A DNA stretch of 64,000 bases, from positions 496,001 to 560,000 of the forward strand of contig NZ_CP135916.1 of the NCBI RefSeq assembly GCF_032391395.1. The letters are read 5' to 3'. The position numbers and the translations under genes are program-made. Origin of the DNA: Sphingomonas sp. Y38-1Y. GTDB taxonomy: Bacteria; Pseudomonadota; Alphaproteobacteria; Sphingomonadales; Sphingomonadaceae. The notes under the pieces are model-generated. The model was given only the letters and a program-made list of their open reading frames with translations, was not told the DNA's origin and did not search any database. Below, piece by piece: positions 35,445 through 45,500 of the stretch. Position 1 is the first letter of the stretch; every line of letters starts with the position of its first letter.

Positions 35445-37478
35445 TCAGGCCATGCCGACTGAGGTGACGACGAGATCGATCAGCTTGATCCCCGCGAACG
35501 GCGCGACCAGCCCGCCAAGACCATAGACGGCCAGGTTGCGCGCCAGCAGCGGCCCCGCCGCCATCGGCTTGAACGCCACGCCCTTGAGCGCGAGCGGGAC
35601 GAGCAGCGGGATGATGAGCGCGTTGAAGATGATCGCCGACAGGATCGCGCTCTCCGGCGTCGCCAGCCCCATGACATTGAGCACGCCAAGGCCGGGATAG
35701 AGCGCGACGAACATCGCCGGGATGATCGCGAAATACTTGGCGACATCGTTGGCGACCGAGAAGGTCGTCAGCGCCCCGCGCGTCATCAGGAGCTGCTTGC
35801 CGAGGCCCACGACCTCGATCAGCTTGGTGGGATCGCTGTCGAGGTCGACCATGTTCCCCGCCTCGCGCGCCGCCTGTGTGCCGGTGTTCATCGCGACGCC
35901 GACATCGGCCTGGGCGAGGGCGGGGGCGTCGTTGGTGCCGTCGCCGCACATCGCGACCAGTCGCCCGCCGGCCTGTTCCTTGCGGATCAGCGCCAGCTTG
36001 TCCTCCGGCGTCGCCTGGGCGAGGAAATCGTCTACGCCCGCCTCGGCCGCGATCGCGGCGGCGGTCAGCGGGTTGTCGCCGGTAATCATCACCGTGCGGA
36101 TGCCCATCGCGCGCAGTTCGCCGAAGCGTTCGCGGATGCCCGACTTGACCACGTCCTTGAGGAAGATCGCGCCGAGCAGCCGGCCGTCCTTCGCGACCGC
36201 CAGCGGCGTGCCGCCGGCGCGCGCGATCTCGTCGGTGATGCGGCGAAGCTCGGTGGCGGCCGCGGTCTCGGGTGCGCCCGCGTTGGCGCGCAGGATCGAG
36301 TCGACCGCACCCTTCTGGATCAGCGTGTCGCCGAAGCGCACCCCCGACACGCGCGTCTGCGCGGTGAAGGGAATGACCTCGGCACCGTCTGGCATTGCAT
36401 GGCCCAGCGAATAGCGCTCGCGGGCGAGCGCGACGATCGAGCGACCTTCCGGCGTCTCGTCTGCGAGACTGGCAAGCAGTGCGGCCTCGGCCAGCTCCGC
36501 GTCGGCGGCGCCGCCGACCGGGCGGAATTCGGACGCCTGGCGGTCGCCGATCGTGATCGTGCCCGTCTTGTCGAGGAGCAGCACGTCGACATCGCCCGCC
36601 GCCTCGACCGCGCGGCCCGACTTGGCGAGGACGTTGAAGCGGACCAGCCGGTCCATGCCCGCGATGCCGATCGCCGACAGCAAAGCGGCGATGGTGGTCG
36701 GGATCAGCGTGATGAGCAGCGCCGCCAGGATCGCGACCGGGATCGACCCGCCAGCATAGCTGGCGAAGCCCGGAATGGTGCCGACCGCGATCAGGAAGAT
36801 GATGGTGAGGCCGACGAGCAGGATCGTCAGCGCGACCTCGTTCGGCGTCTTCTGCCGCTCGGCCCCTTCGACCAGCGCGATCATGCGGTCGAGAAAGCCC
36901 TTGCCGGGCTCGACCGTGACGCGGACGCGGATCTCGTCGGAGATGACGCGCGTGCCCGCGGTCACGGCCGAGCGGTCGCCGCCCGCCTCGCGGATCACCG
37001 GCGCGCTCTCGCCGGTGATCGCCGCTTCGTTGACGCTGGCGACGCCCGCGACGACGTCGCCGTCGGAGGGGATGAGGTCGCCGGTCTCGACCAGCACCAC
37101 GTCGCCGACGCGAAGCTGGCTCGCCGGCACGCTGTCGACCTCGCGACCGTCGCCCTTCAGCCGCTTGGCGACGAGCTCGGCCTTGGTCGCTCGCAGGCTC
37201 GCCGCCTGTGCCTTGCCGCGCCCCTCCGCCAGCGCCTCGGCAAAGGTGCCGAACAGGACGGTCAGCCACAACCAGACCGCGAGCTGCGCCTTGAAGGCGA
37301 GGCTGAGGTCGTCGTGGCCGATGACGAGCAGGGTCGTCATCAGCACCGCCACGACCGCGGTGACGAACATGACCGGATTGCGGATCAGCTCGCGCGGCGA
37401 CAGCTTGAGGAACGAGGCCTGGATCGCCGGCACGACAAGGTCGGCGGTGAACAGGCTTTTGGCTTGGGCAGTTGCCAT
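35445..37478 (-). CDS. kdpB: K+-transporting P-type ATPase subunit KdpB
   Basis: The 677-residue catalytic subunit has TGES near residue 155, the phosphorylation motif DKTGTIT with Asp303, the KGA nucleotide-binding stretch, and [21 protein letters not shown] with the hinge GDGTND. Seven membrane helices as in other KdpB proteins. It hydrolyses ATP to drive K+ uptake through KdpA. It begins 12 bases after the kdpA stop, after GGGGGCC. Confidence 0.96.
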   Translation of the reverse strand: MATAQAKSLFTADLVVPAIQASFLKLSPRELIRNPVMFVTAVVAVLMTTLLVIGHDDLSLAFKAQLAVWLWLTVLFGTFAEALAEGRGKAQAASLRATKAELVAKRLKGDGREVDSVPASQLRVGDVVLVETGDLIPSDGDVVAGVASVNEAAITGESAPVIREAGGDRSAVTAGTRVISDEIRVRVTVEPGKGFLDRMIALVEGAERQKTPNEVALTILLVGLTIIFLIAVGTIPGFASYAGGSIPVAILAALLITLIPTTIAALLSAIGIAGMDRLVRFNVLAKSGRAVEAAGDVDVLLLDKTGTITIGDRQASEFRPVGGAADAELAEAALLASLADETPEGRSIVALARERYSLGHAMPDGAEVIPFTAQTRVSGVRFGDTLIQKGAVDSILRANAGAPETAAATELRRITDEIARAGGTPLAVAKDGRLLGAIFLKDVVKSGIRERFGELRAMGIRTVMITGDNPLTAAAIAAEAGVDDFLAQATPEDKLALIRKEQAGGRLVAMCGDGTNDAPALAQADVGVAMNTGTQAAREAGNMVDLDSDPTKLIEVVGLGKQLLMTRGALTTFSVANDVAKYFAIIPAMFVALYPGLGVLNVMGLATPESAILSAIIFNALIIPLLVPLALKGVAFKPMAAGPLLARNLAVYGLGGLVAPFAGIKLIDLVVTSVGMA

Positions 37479-37490
37479 GATGGCCCCCGA

Positions 37491-39194
37491 TCAGAACGAC
37501 TGGCCGCGTATCATCGCGAGATGATCGGCGATGGGACCGAGCGCGAGGCTCGGCAGGAAGGTGAGGCCGCCCAGCACCAGGACGATGCCGACGAGCAGCC
37601 CGACCCAGAGCGGTCCGGTGGTCGGGAACGAGCCCGCGCTTGCCGGCACGACCTTCTTGGCGGCGAGGCTACCGGCGATCGCCAGCATCGGCACGATCAC
37701 GAAGAAGCGCCCCAGCCACATCGCCACGCCCAGCAGCCCGTTGTAGTAAGGCGTGTTGGCGGTCAGCCCGGCAAAGGCCGAGCCGTTGTTCCCGACCGCG
37801 CTGGTGAACGCGTAGAGGATCTCGCTGAACCCGTGCGGCCCCTTGTTCAGCGGCCCCGCCAGTCCTGGTTGCAGCACCGATGACAAGGCGGTGAAGCCGA
37901 GGATGACGAGCGGCAGCACCGCGATCGCCAATACTGCCAGCTTTACTTCGCGCGACTCGATCTTCTTGCCGACATATTCGGGCGTGCGCCCCACCATCAG
38001 CCCGGCGACGAACACCGCGAGAATGGCGAAGAGCAGGAAGCCATAGATGCCCGCGCCGACGCCGCCGATCACGACTTCGCCCAGCTGGATGTTGAACAGC
38101 GGGATCATGCCGCCGATCGGCGTGAAGCTGTCGTGCATCGCGTTGACGGCGCCGCACGACGCCGCCGTGGTGACGACCGCGAACAGCGCGGAGGCGGCGA
38201 TGCCGAAGCGGACCTCCTTGCCCTCCATGTTCCCGCCCGCGACGCCCGCCTGGTGGAGCAGCGGATTGCCCGCCGCTTCCTGCGCATAGGTGACGGTCAC
38301 GCCCGCCAGGAACAGCACGAGCATCGCCGACAGGATCGCCCAGCCCTGGCGCGTATTCCCCACCGCCTTGCCGAACGTCCAGGTGAGGCCGAAGCCGATG
38401 ACGAAGATCGACAGCATCTGAACGAAGTTGGTGAGCGCGGTCGGGTTCTCGAACGGATGCGCCGAATTGGCGTTGAAGAAGCCACCGCCATTGGTGCCGA
38501 GCATCTTGATCGCTTCCTGGCTGGCGACGGGGCCGAGCAGGATCGACTGGCGCGCGCCCTCAAGCGTCGAGCCGTCGACGACGCCCGCCATCGTCTGCGG
38601 CACGCCGCTGGCGATCAGGAACAGCGTATAGAGGATGCAGACCGGCAGCAGCAGGTAGAGCGCGACCCGCGTCACGTCGGCCCAGAAATTGCCGATCGTC
38701 GCGGCGCTGTGCCGCGCGAACCCGCGGAACAGCGCAAAGGCAAGCGCGATACCCGTCGCCGCCGACAGGAAGTTGTGGATCGTCAGTCCCAGCATCTGGC
38801 TGAGGTTCGACAGCGTGCTCTCGCCGGCATAGCTTTGCCAGTTGGTGTTGGTGGTGAAGCTGATCGCGGTGTTGAAGGCGAGATGCGGCGACAGGCCGGC
38901 GAGGCCTTGCGGATTGCCGGGCAGCACCCCCTGGAGCCGGAGTACCGCATAGGTCAGGATCAGCAGCGCCGTGTTGAACAGCAGCAGGTGCACGGCATAG
39001 CCGCGCCACCCCTGCTCGGCGGCCGGATCGATCCCGGCCAGCCTGTAGAAGCCGCGCTCGATCGGCGACAACACGACGTGCAACGGCGTGCGTCGCCCTT
39101 CGTAGAGCGCATGGAGCCACAGGCCGACGGGCTTGGTCAGCGCCAGCAGGATGCCGACGAACGAAAGGATCAGGAGCCAGCCCTGAACGGTCAT
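37491..39194 (-). CDS. kdpA: K+-transporting ATPase subunit KdpA
   Basis: The 567-residue channel-like subunit has about ten helices and the four selectivity-filter loops, for example [44 protein letters not shown] and AVGNNGSAF. It binds and conducts K+ within KdpFABC at high affinity. A perfect AAGGAGG lies 9 bases before the ATG, right after the kdpF stop. Confidence 0.96.
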   Translation of the reverse strand: MTVQGWLLILSFVGILLALTKPVGLWLHALYEGRRTPLHVVLSPIERGFYRLAGIDPAAEQGWRGYAVHLLLFNTALLILTYAVLRLQGVLPGNPQGLAGLSPHLAFNTAISFTTNTNWQSYAGESTLSNLSQMLGLTIHNFLSAATGIALAFALFRGFARHSAATIGNFWADVTRVALYLLLPVCILYTLFLIASGVPQTMAGVVDGSTLEGARQSILLGPVASQEAIKMLGTNGGGFFNANSAHPFENPTALTNFVQMLSIFVIGFGLTWTFGKAVGNTRQGWAILSAMLVLFLAGVTVTYAQEAAGNPLLHQAGVAGGNMEGKEVRFGIAASALFAVVTTAASCGAVNAMHDSFTPIGGMIPLFNIQLGEVVIGGVGAGIYGFLLFAILAVFVAGLMVGRTPEYVGKKIESREVKLAVLAIAVLPLVILGFTALSSVLQPGLAGPLNKGPHGFSEILYAFTSAVGNNGSAFAGLTANTPYYNGLLGVAMWLGRFFVIVPMLAIAGSLAAKKVVPASAGSFPTTGPLWVGLLVGIVLVLGGLTFLPSLALGPIADHLAMIRGQSF

Positions 39195-39207
39195 CGCGCC
39201 GCCTCCT

Positions 39208-39297
39208 TCAGAAGCGTTCGGGGCGGATCAGCACCGCCACGAGGTAGAGGAGGAGGCCGGCGGCGGTCAGCGCCGCGAGCCACAGGTCGAGCGTCAT
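39208..39297 (-). CDS. kdpF: K+-transporting ATPase subunit KdpF
   Basis: A 29-residue single-helix peptide, [20 protein letters not shown] followed by AVLIRPERF, directly upstream of kdpA. KdpF proteins are 29-30 residues with exactly this layout (one helix, then RPE-type tail) and stabilise the complex. Too short for usual gene callers. Confidence 0.9.
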   Translation of the reverse strand: MTLDLWLAALTAAGLLLYLVAVLIRPERF

Positions 39298-39307
39298 CGC
39301 GTGACCC

Positions 39308-39391
39308 TCACGCGCGTTCGGCAAGGCGCGCATAAGCGAGCGTCGCGGCCACCAGGCCAGCAACGAATCCGAGCCACAAGCAATCTTCCAT
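39308..39391 (-). CDS. 27-residue membrane micro-ORF leading the kdp operon
   Basis: An ATG preceded by a perfect TTGGAGGTCCCG ribosome binding site opens a 27-codon frame, MEDCLWLGFVAGLVAATLAY followed by ARLAERA, ending 10 bases before the kdpF ATG. It is one hydrophobic helix with an acidic N-terminus and a basic C-terminus. Similar unnamed micro-proteins precede kdpF in other proteobacteria, to my recollection. It may be a KdpF-like accessory subunit or a leader peptide that tunes kdp translation. Confidence 0.7.
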   Translation of the reverse strand: MEDCLWLGFVAGLVAATLAYARLAERA

Positions 39392-39673
39392 CGGGACCTC
39401 CAACGCGAGTCGCGAGCCGCGACTCTCGATGCGGAGATGGCGTGGCGGCGCGTTGGCGAGCGAGGTCGAAACCCGCCGATCGCATATGCGCGGCGTAGTG
39501 AAGCGGACGCTTCAGGAACTCGGCTGGCCCACCGCCGTTCTGGCGCCCCCGCACGGGCACAATTTGCCGCTGCGCAGCATCTACTGTCGAAACCAAGTCA
39601 ACACGACAACCTGTTCAGGCACGGTTGCAGTGCGACAAGTGCGACTCGCCAATAGGTTGTCCGTATTTTGTCC

Positions 39674-39689
39674 ATGTAAACGGTTACAT
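39674..39689. promoter_or_regulatory. LacI-family operator upstream of the adhesin operon
   Basis: ATGTAAACGGTTACAT has perfect outer arms (ATGTAA and TTACAT) around a central CG step, the typical LacI-family operator form. It lies 212 bases before the cadherin-protein ATG in an AT-rich stretch. No LacI-family regulator is encoded in the window. Confidence 0.6.
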
Positions 39690-39855
39690 TCAGATCTGTC
39701 CGATCTGTACAATGAAACGGCAACAACTTGACGACGCTATGTTTGCTGCAACTGCGAAAACCACAGTAAACCTGTTCAACTCGTCGATTCCGCAAGTAGA
39801 TTGTTGCTTGCAATAGGCCCTGTTTTCGTCCAAATCTCGCCGGAAACTAGACCAA

Positions 39856-39899
39856 GGGCGTGTCCTGCGCCCGACACAAGTACCTTTAAAGGGGGTGTC
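39856..39899 (+). promoter_or_regulatory. Hairpin-rich leader overlapping the adhesin ribosome binding site
   Basis: GACAC (39873-39877) can pair with GTGTC just upstream (39860-39864) or with GTGTC (39895-39899) that ends right before the ATG. The second pairing encloses ACCTTTAAAGGGGG and would bury the ribosome binding site; a GGGCG/CGCCC stem (39856-39872) competes with it. This is a possible on/off leader, read by eye only. Confidence 0.3.
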
Positions 39900-39900
39900 A

Positions 39901-42477
39901 ATGACGAAGCGTGTATCTCATCCGGGCGCCGTGAACGTGCCTGCCGCCAAGCATGTGGGCAGTCAGACCCCGGCGGAGGCCGCGGCGATCGCCGCCGCGA
40001 ACACCGGTATCGAGATCGAGGCCGCCGCACCGAAGATGGTGGCGACGGTTGAGGCGCCGGGTGCGATGCCCGTCGCGATGCTCCAGGACGCCGCCGCGCC
40101 CGCGCCGGCACAGGATCCCGCGCCCGCGACGACCACCAGCTATGCCGAGACCGACTCGAGCGACGATCAGGATTACACGCCCTATATCGTCGGCGGCGTG
40201 CTGCTCGCCGGCGGCATCGTCGCGCTGGCGCTGAGCGGCGGCGACGATGACGACGACGGTGGCTCGACCCCGACGCCGCCGCCCGCCAACACGGCGCCTA
40301 CCTTCACCAGCGCGACCACCGCCACGATCGCCGAGAATGCGCCGGCGACGACCATCGTGATCGACGTCAACGCGACCGACGCGCAGAACAACACCATCAC
40401 CTATTCGCTGGGCGGCACCGATGCGGCGCTGTTCAACATCAATGCTTCGACCGGCGAAGTCACGCTCAAGAGCTCGGCCAATTTCGAGGCCAAGTCGAGC
40501 TATGCGATTACGGTCACGGCGACCGACAATGGTTCGCCCGCGGCCAGCGCTTCGCAGAACATCACCGTCACCGTCACCAACGTCAACGAGGCGCCGGCCT
40601 TCGCAACGGCGACCGCGACCGCGACAGTTGCCGAGAACAGCGCCACCTCGACGGTGGTGTTCGACGCCAACGCGACCGATCCCGACGCCAACACGACGCT
40701 GACCTATTCGCTGACCGGCACCGATGCCGCGGCGTTCACGATCGACGCGGCCACGGGCGAAGTCCGCTTCCGCGCGTCGCCCGACTTCGAGACGAAGTCG
40801 AGCTATAGCGTCAATGTCGTCGCCTCCGATGGCGCCAACGGCCTGACCGCCACCCAGGCGCTGACCGTCAACGTCACCAACGTCAACGAAGCGCCGGTGT
40901 TCGCCGCCGCGACCGCGACCGCGACGGTGGCCGAGAACGTTCCGACCTCGACCGTGGTGTTCGACGCGAACGCGACCGATCCCGACGCCGGCACAACGCT
41001 GACCTACTCGCTGGGCGGCACCGATGCGGCGGCGTTCACGATCGATGCGGCGACGGGCGAAGTCCGCTTCCGCGCCTCGCCCGACTTCGAGACGAAGGCG
41101 AGCTACAGCTTCACCGTCACCGCTTCGGACGGCGCGAACCCCGCGCTTACGGCGACCCAGACGGTCACGGTGACGGTCACCGATCAGGGCGAGAACCAGG
41201 CGCCGGTCTTCACGTCCGCGGCGACCGCGACGGTGGCCGAGAATGCGGCGATCTCGACCGTCATCCTCGACGCCAACGCGACCGACGCCGAGAACAACGC
41301 GATCACCTATTCGCTGAGCGGCGCCGACGCGGCGGCGTTCACGATCAATGCGACGACGGGCGAGCTGCGGCTCAACCAGTCGGCCGACTTCGAGACCAAG
41401 GCGAGCTACTCGCTCAACATCGTCGCGACCGACAACGGCAACCCCGCCGCCTCGACGACACAAGCGGTGACGGTCAACGTCACCAACGTCAACGAAGCGC
41501 CGGTGATCGCCGGCGGCGACGCCGTTACCGTGGCGTTCGACGAGAATGTCGCGATCGGCACGCAGGTGCTCGACGTCAACGCGACCGACGTCGACGCCAA
41601 CACGACGCTGACCTACTCGATCAGCGGCGCCGATGCGTCGTCGTTCACGATCGACGCTGCGACTGGCGTCGTCGCGTTCGCGATCTCGCCCGATTTCGAG
41701 GCGAAGACGAGCTACAACTTCGTCGTCACCGCCACCGACAACGGCAACCCGGCGCTCAGCGACACGCAGACCGTCACCGTCAACATCAACAACCTGCCGG
41801 ACCTGGTCGACCTGGACGGCGGCACGATCCCGGCGACGGAGACGCGCACCTATTCGGCGGCGAACGGCAACGTGTCGTTCGGCGAGAATGCCGGCGAGGG
41901 CAATCTCTCCGTCATCACCAACTTCACGGCGGGCGACATCATCGTCACCGACGTGGCGACGAGCCGCTACAGCTTCTCGTCGGTGGGCGACGATCTGGTG
42001 ATCTCGCTCAACAATGGCGGTGTGGTCACCTCGATCACGCTGCAGGACGCGGTCAGCCCCAATGCGCTGATCTTCAACGAAGCGACGGCCGAAGCGGCGA
42101 TCGGCTTTAACTTCTTCCAGTCAAGCATCCCGCCCGCTCCGCCGGCCAGCAACAATCTCGACGGTGCGGGCGTGCCGTCGGTGTTCGATGCCAGCCAGGC
42201 GGCCAACACCTATACCGACCGTGCGGGCATCACGAACAACACCACGATCAACGGCTTCAGCGCCGACGATCGGATCGTCGTCACGGGAACGTCGGGCACG
42301 AGCGCGGCAACCCGCTACGGCTTCACGTCGATCGACAACGATCTGGTAATCACCTTCAATCAGGGCGGCATCACGTCGCGCATCGTCATCACCGACGTGG
42401 TGAGCCCCAACGCGCTCATCACGAACGAGGCGAGTGCCGAGGCGGCGATCGGCTTTGATTTCTTCAGCTACGCCTGA
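39901..42477 (+). CDS. Cadherin-repeat surface adhesin, probable type I secretion substrate
   Basis: The 858-residue acidic protein starts at ATG after AAAGGGGGTGTCA (a GTG two codons earlier is possible). There is no classical signal peptide. Residues 1-90 are Ala/Pro-rich; a hydrophobic segment YIVGGVLLAGGIVALAL lies near 95-112, followed by an Asp/Gly linker, as in large RTX adhesins with N-terminal retention modules. Five cadherin-like repeats of about 100 residues follow (each with AEN, DAxxTYSL, FEAKSSY/FETKxSY and NVNEAP linker), then two C-terminal modules ending in SPNALIxNEAxAEAAIGFxFF. I see no cysteine. Calcium-dependent cell-surface adhesion is inferred. It shares an operon with the next gene, 34 bases away. 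Confidence 0.78.
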   Translation: MTKRVSHPGAVNVPAAKHVGSQTPAEAAAIAAANTGIEIEAAAPKMVATVEAPGAMPVAMLQDAAAPAPAQDPAPATTTSYAETDSSDDQDYTPYIVGGVLLAGGIVALALSGGDDDDDGGSTPTPPPANTAPTFTSATTATIAENAPATTIVIDVNATDAQNNTITYSLGGTDAALFNINASTGEVTLKSSANFEAKSSYAITVTATDNGSPAASASQNITVTVTNVNEAPAFATATATATVAENSATSTVVFDANATDPDANTTLTYSLTGTDAAAFTIDAATGEVRFRASPDFETKSSYSVNVVASDGANGLTATQALTVNVTNVNEAPVFAAATATATVAENVPTSTVVFDANATDPDAGTTLTYSLGGTDAAAFTIDAATGEVRFRASPDFETKASYSFTVTASDGANPALTATQTVTVTVTDQGENQAPVFTSAATATVAENAAISTVILDANATDAENNAITYSLSGADAAAFTINATTGELRLNQSADFETKASYSLNIVATDNGNPAASTTQAVTVNVTNVNEAPVIAGGDAVTVAFDENVAIGTQVLDVNATDVDANTTLTYSISGADASSFTIDAATGVVAFAISPDFEAKTSYNFVVTATDNGNPALSDTQTVTVNINNLPDLVDLDGGTIPATETRTYSAANGNVSFGENAGEGNLSVITNFTAGDIIVTDVATSRYSFSSVGDDLVISLNNGGVVTSITLQDAVSPNALIFNEATAEAAIGFNFFQSSIPPAPPASNNLDGAGVPSVFDASQAANTYTDRAGITNNTTINGFSADDRIVVTGTSGTSAATRYGFTSIDNDLVITFNQGGITSRIVITDVVSPNALITNEASAEAAIGFDFFSYA

Positions 42478-42511
42478 GTCAAGTCCAGCTTTCTTCAAGG
42501 GGTGAATTTCA

Positions 42512-45500
42512 ATGGCGATTATTACGCTTTCAGAAGACGAAACGCTGGGCTTTACGCTCGCGGGCGAGAACCTGGTCTTTGGCACGCCGGAGGGTGAGGA
42601 AACCATCACCATCGGTGGCGGCAAGCAGACGCTCGACGCTTCGTTCAACGCGGGTGGCGACACGGTCATCTTCACGGGATCGGCGTCGCAATACTCGATC
42701 GCGCGCTCGGGTTCGTCGCTGATCATCACGGGGCCGAACGGCACCAACGTGACCATCCCCGTTCCCGACCCCTCGCTGTCGGATGCCGACCGTCCGGTCC
42801 TCCAGTTCTCGGACGTGTCGCTGCCGCTCGACACCACGCTCAACGCGGACGGCACGGGTACCTTCACCATCGGCGATCAGACGATCACGACGACCGCGAC
42901 GACGATCTCGGGCTCGGGCGGCGGTGAGCCGAACCCCGGCGGCCTGACCGTCAACGTGACCGCGACCGACGTGGTCGAGGGTCAGGCGAACATCGTCTAC
43001 ACCTTCACGCTCTCCTCGGCGCAGTCGTCGCCGGTGACGATCAACGTCGCGACCGTCGGCGGCACCGCCACCGCGGGCGCCGACTATGTCCCCGTGTCGC
43101 AGGCGATCACCTTCGCGCCGGGTCAGACCACCGCGTTCCTGACCGTCGTCGTCAACAACGACACGATCAACAGCGAGGGCGTCGAGACCGTCGTGCTCCA
43201 GGTGACGGGCGCCACGCTCGCCCCCGGTGCCGACCTCACCGCCAACATCACCGACGATGACGGCGTGCCGCCGGCCCCGCCGCCGCCGGTCCCGCAGTCG
43301 TTCGAGCTCACCACCGGCGCCGACACGGCGTTCGGCGGCGCGGCCGGCGACCGCTTCAGCGGCGTCCAGAACTCGCTGCTCGCAGGCAAGCTGCTCAGCC
43401 AGGCCGATCAGGTCGGCGGCGGCGACGGCGTCGACACGCTCGTCCTCATCAACTCGGGCGCGGCGCCGTTCAACGTCCTCGACGATGTCGACTTCACCAA
43501 CGTGACGTCGGTCGAAGTCCTTCAGACGAACTACAACCAGATCGTCCTCGGCGCGCAGGCCGACGAGGCCGGGATCGTCCAGGTCGACACCTCGATCAGC
43601 GACTCGCAGGGCTTCGGCGGCACCGTGCTCGACATCAGCTCGGCCGCGTTCAACAACGAGCTGCAGGTGGTCATGGCGGCGAGCGTCGCCGACCTCGTCA
43701 TCACCGATCTCGCCAACGGTCGTGACGACGTGAACACCGGCGGTTCGCTCGTCGGCGTGGGCGGCGTCCTCTCCAGCGCGATCGACCAGGTCCAGTTCGC
43801 CAACCAGACCAACACGGTCCGCCTGACGCTGACCAGCGGCGCCGTCGGCGATGGCGTCGTCACGAATGGGGACGGCCGCCTTGCCGTCGCCGCGCAGTCG
43901 CTGGGCGGTCTGGGCAACCAGAACGGCACCGCCACCGGCCCGGTCAGCTACTTCGACGACGAAGGCGTTCGCTTCTTCGGCGGCGAGTACAATGTCCAGG
44001 GCACCGGCGCGAACGAGAATCGCGGCCTGTTCGGCGAGGTCGTGCTCGGCACGCAGCTCGACGACATCATCACCGCCGCAACCCCGGTCAGCGCGACGCT
44101 GGGCGCCTATATCAACGGCGGCCAGGGCGACGACGAGATCGTCGGTTCGGCCAATCGCGACTTCTTCGTCGGCGGTGCCGGCGACGACTATCTCGAGGGC
44201 GGCGCGGGTGCGGACGAGCTCCGCGGCGGCGCCGGCGACGACTATCTGTGGGGCGGCGCGGGCCTCGACACGCTCGATGGTGGCGCGGGTAGCGACACCT
44301 ACTTCTTCGACAATGGCGAGTTCCTGTCGAGCGAGGCGATCACCGACAGCGGCACCGGTGCGGACGATATCGACACCGCCGACATCCTGACCAACGTCAA
44401 CATCACCGACGCGCAGTTCGCGGGCAAGGCTTCGTTCGAGGCGGTGCTCGTCAACAACGTTTCGGGCGATCCGACGATCGACGTGACGCTCGGCGCCAAC
44501 GCGCAGGCGGCCGGCATCTATCTGATCGGCAGCTACATCTCGAACATCGATGCCAGCGCCTATACCAGCGATGTCACGCTCGTCGGCCAGGGCGACCTGC
44601 TGAGCGGTTCGGGCGACGACATGGTCTATATCGGCCATACCGCCGGCTTCGCGAAGTCGGGCGACGACATCGAGCTGATCGGCTTCCACATCGACTTCTC
44701 GCCGATCTTCGGCGCGCCCTATGCCGGCACGGTCGAGCTGGGTGACGGCGACGACATGCTCGACGCTTCGTACACGATCGAGGCGGGCGCGGGTGCGTTC
44801 GACGGCGGCGACGGGTTCGACACGCTCCTCCTGGGCGGTTCGATCGCGGCGCTAGGCGGCGGCACGGGCGGCAACTACTTCTATGCCGATCCGTTCGACG
44901 ACACGCTCGTCAACTTCGAGGCGGTGATCATCCGCGCGGCCGACGACGCCACGCCGGCGAACGTCGCGACCGGCGATCCGGCGCTTGCCGGCAACGCGGT
45001 GAGCTATGGCTTCACCGTCGTCGACGCCAACGTCACCGACGGCGGCACGCTGATCATCGACGGTTCGGCGCTCCGCACCGACGTCACCAGCGACCTGGGC
45101 GCCGATGGCGACCTGGGCACGCCCGACGACGTCCTCACCGACGAGACGCTGGCGGTCGATGCTTCGGCGCTCAGCGGCGGCCGGGCGGTCGACGTTCGCG
45201 GCGGTGCGGCGAACGACTTCGTCCTGGGCGGCGCGGGTGCCGACCTCATCGCCGGCAACGGCGGCGACGACCTGCTGATCGGCGGTGCGGGTGCCGACGA
45301 GATCCTCGGCGGTGCGGGCGACGACGAGATCTCCGGCGGTGCGGATGCCGACACGCTCAACGGCGGTGAGGGTAGCGACACCTACACCTATGACGACGGC
45401 GACTTCATCGCCGACGAGGTCATCGCCGACGACGGTTCGGCGGGCGACATCGACCTGATCGACATCGAGAGCACGACCGCGATCACCGATGCGCAGTTCT

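Larger units (their letters stand above)
39392..39900. other. AT-enriched intergenic region between kdp and the adhesin operon
   Basis: About 500 bases between divergent transcripts. The left 180 bases are GC-rich and hold the kdp promoter region, with a TCGCGAGCCGCGACTCTCG hairpin. From about 39590 to 39840 the composition falls to near 50% GC, far below the genes on either side. It includes a LacI-type operator and a 63-codon open frame (39625-39816) with CxxC pairs whose third positions are only about half G or C, so it is probably not a native gene. The adhesin promoter must lie here. Confidence 0.7.

Noticed and set aside
39625..39816. 63-codon zinc-ribbon-like frame listed as a gene
   Set aside because: Third-position GC near 50%, weak TTG start and no good ribosome binding site; kept only as an observation.
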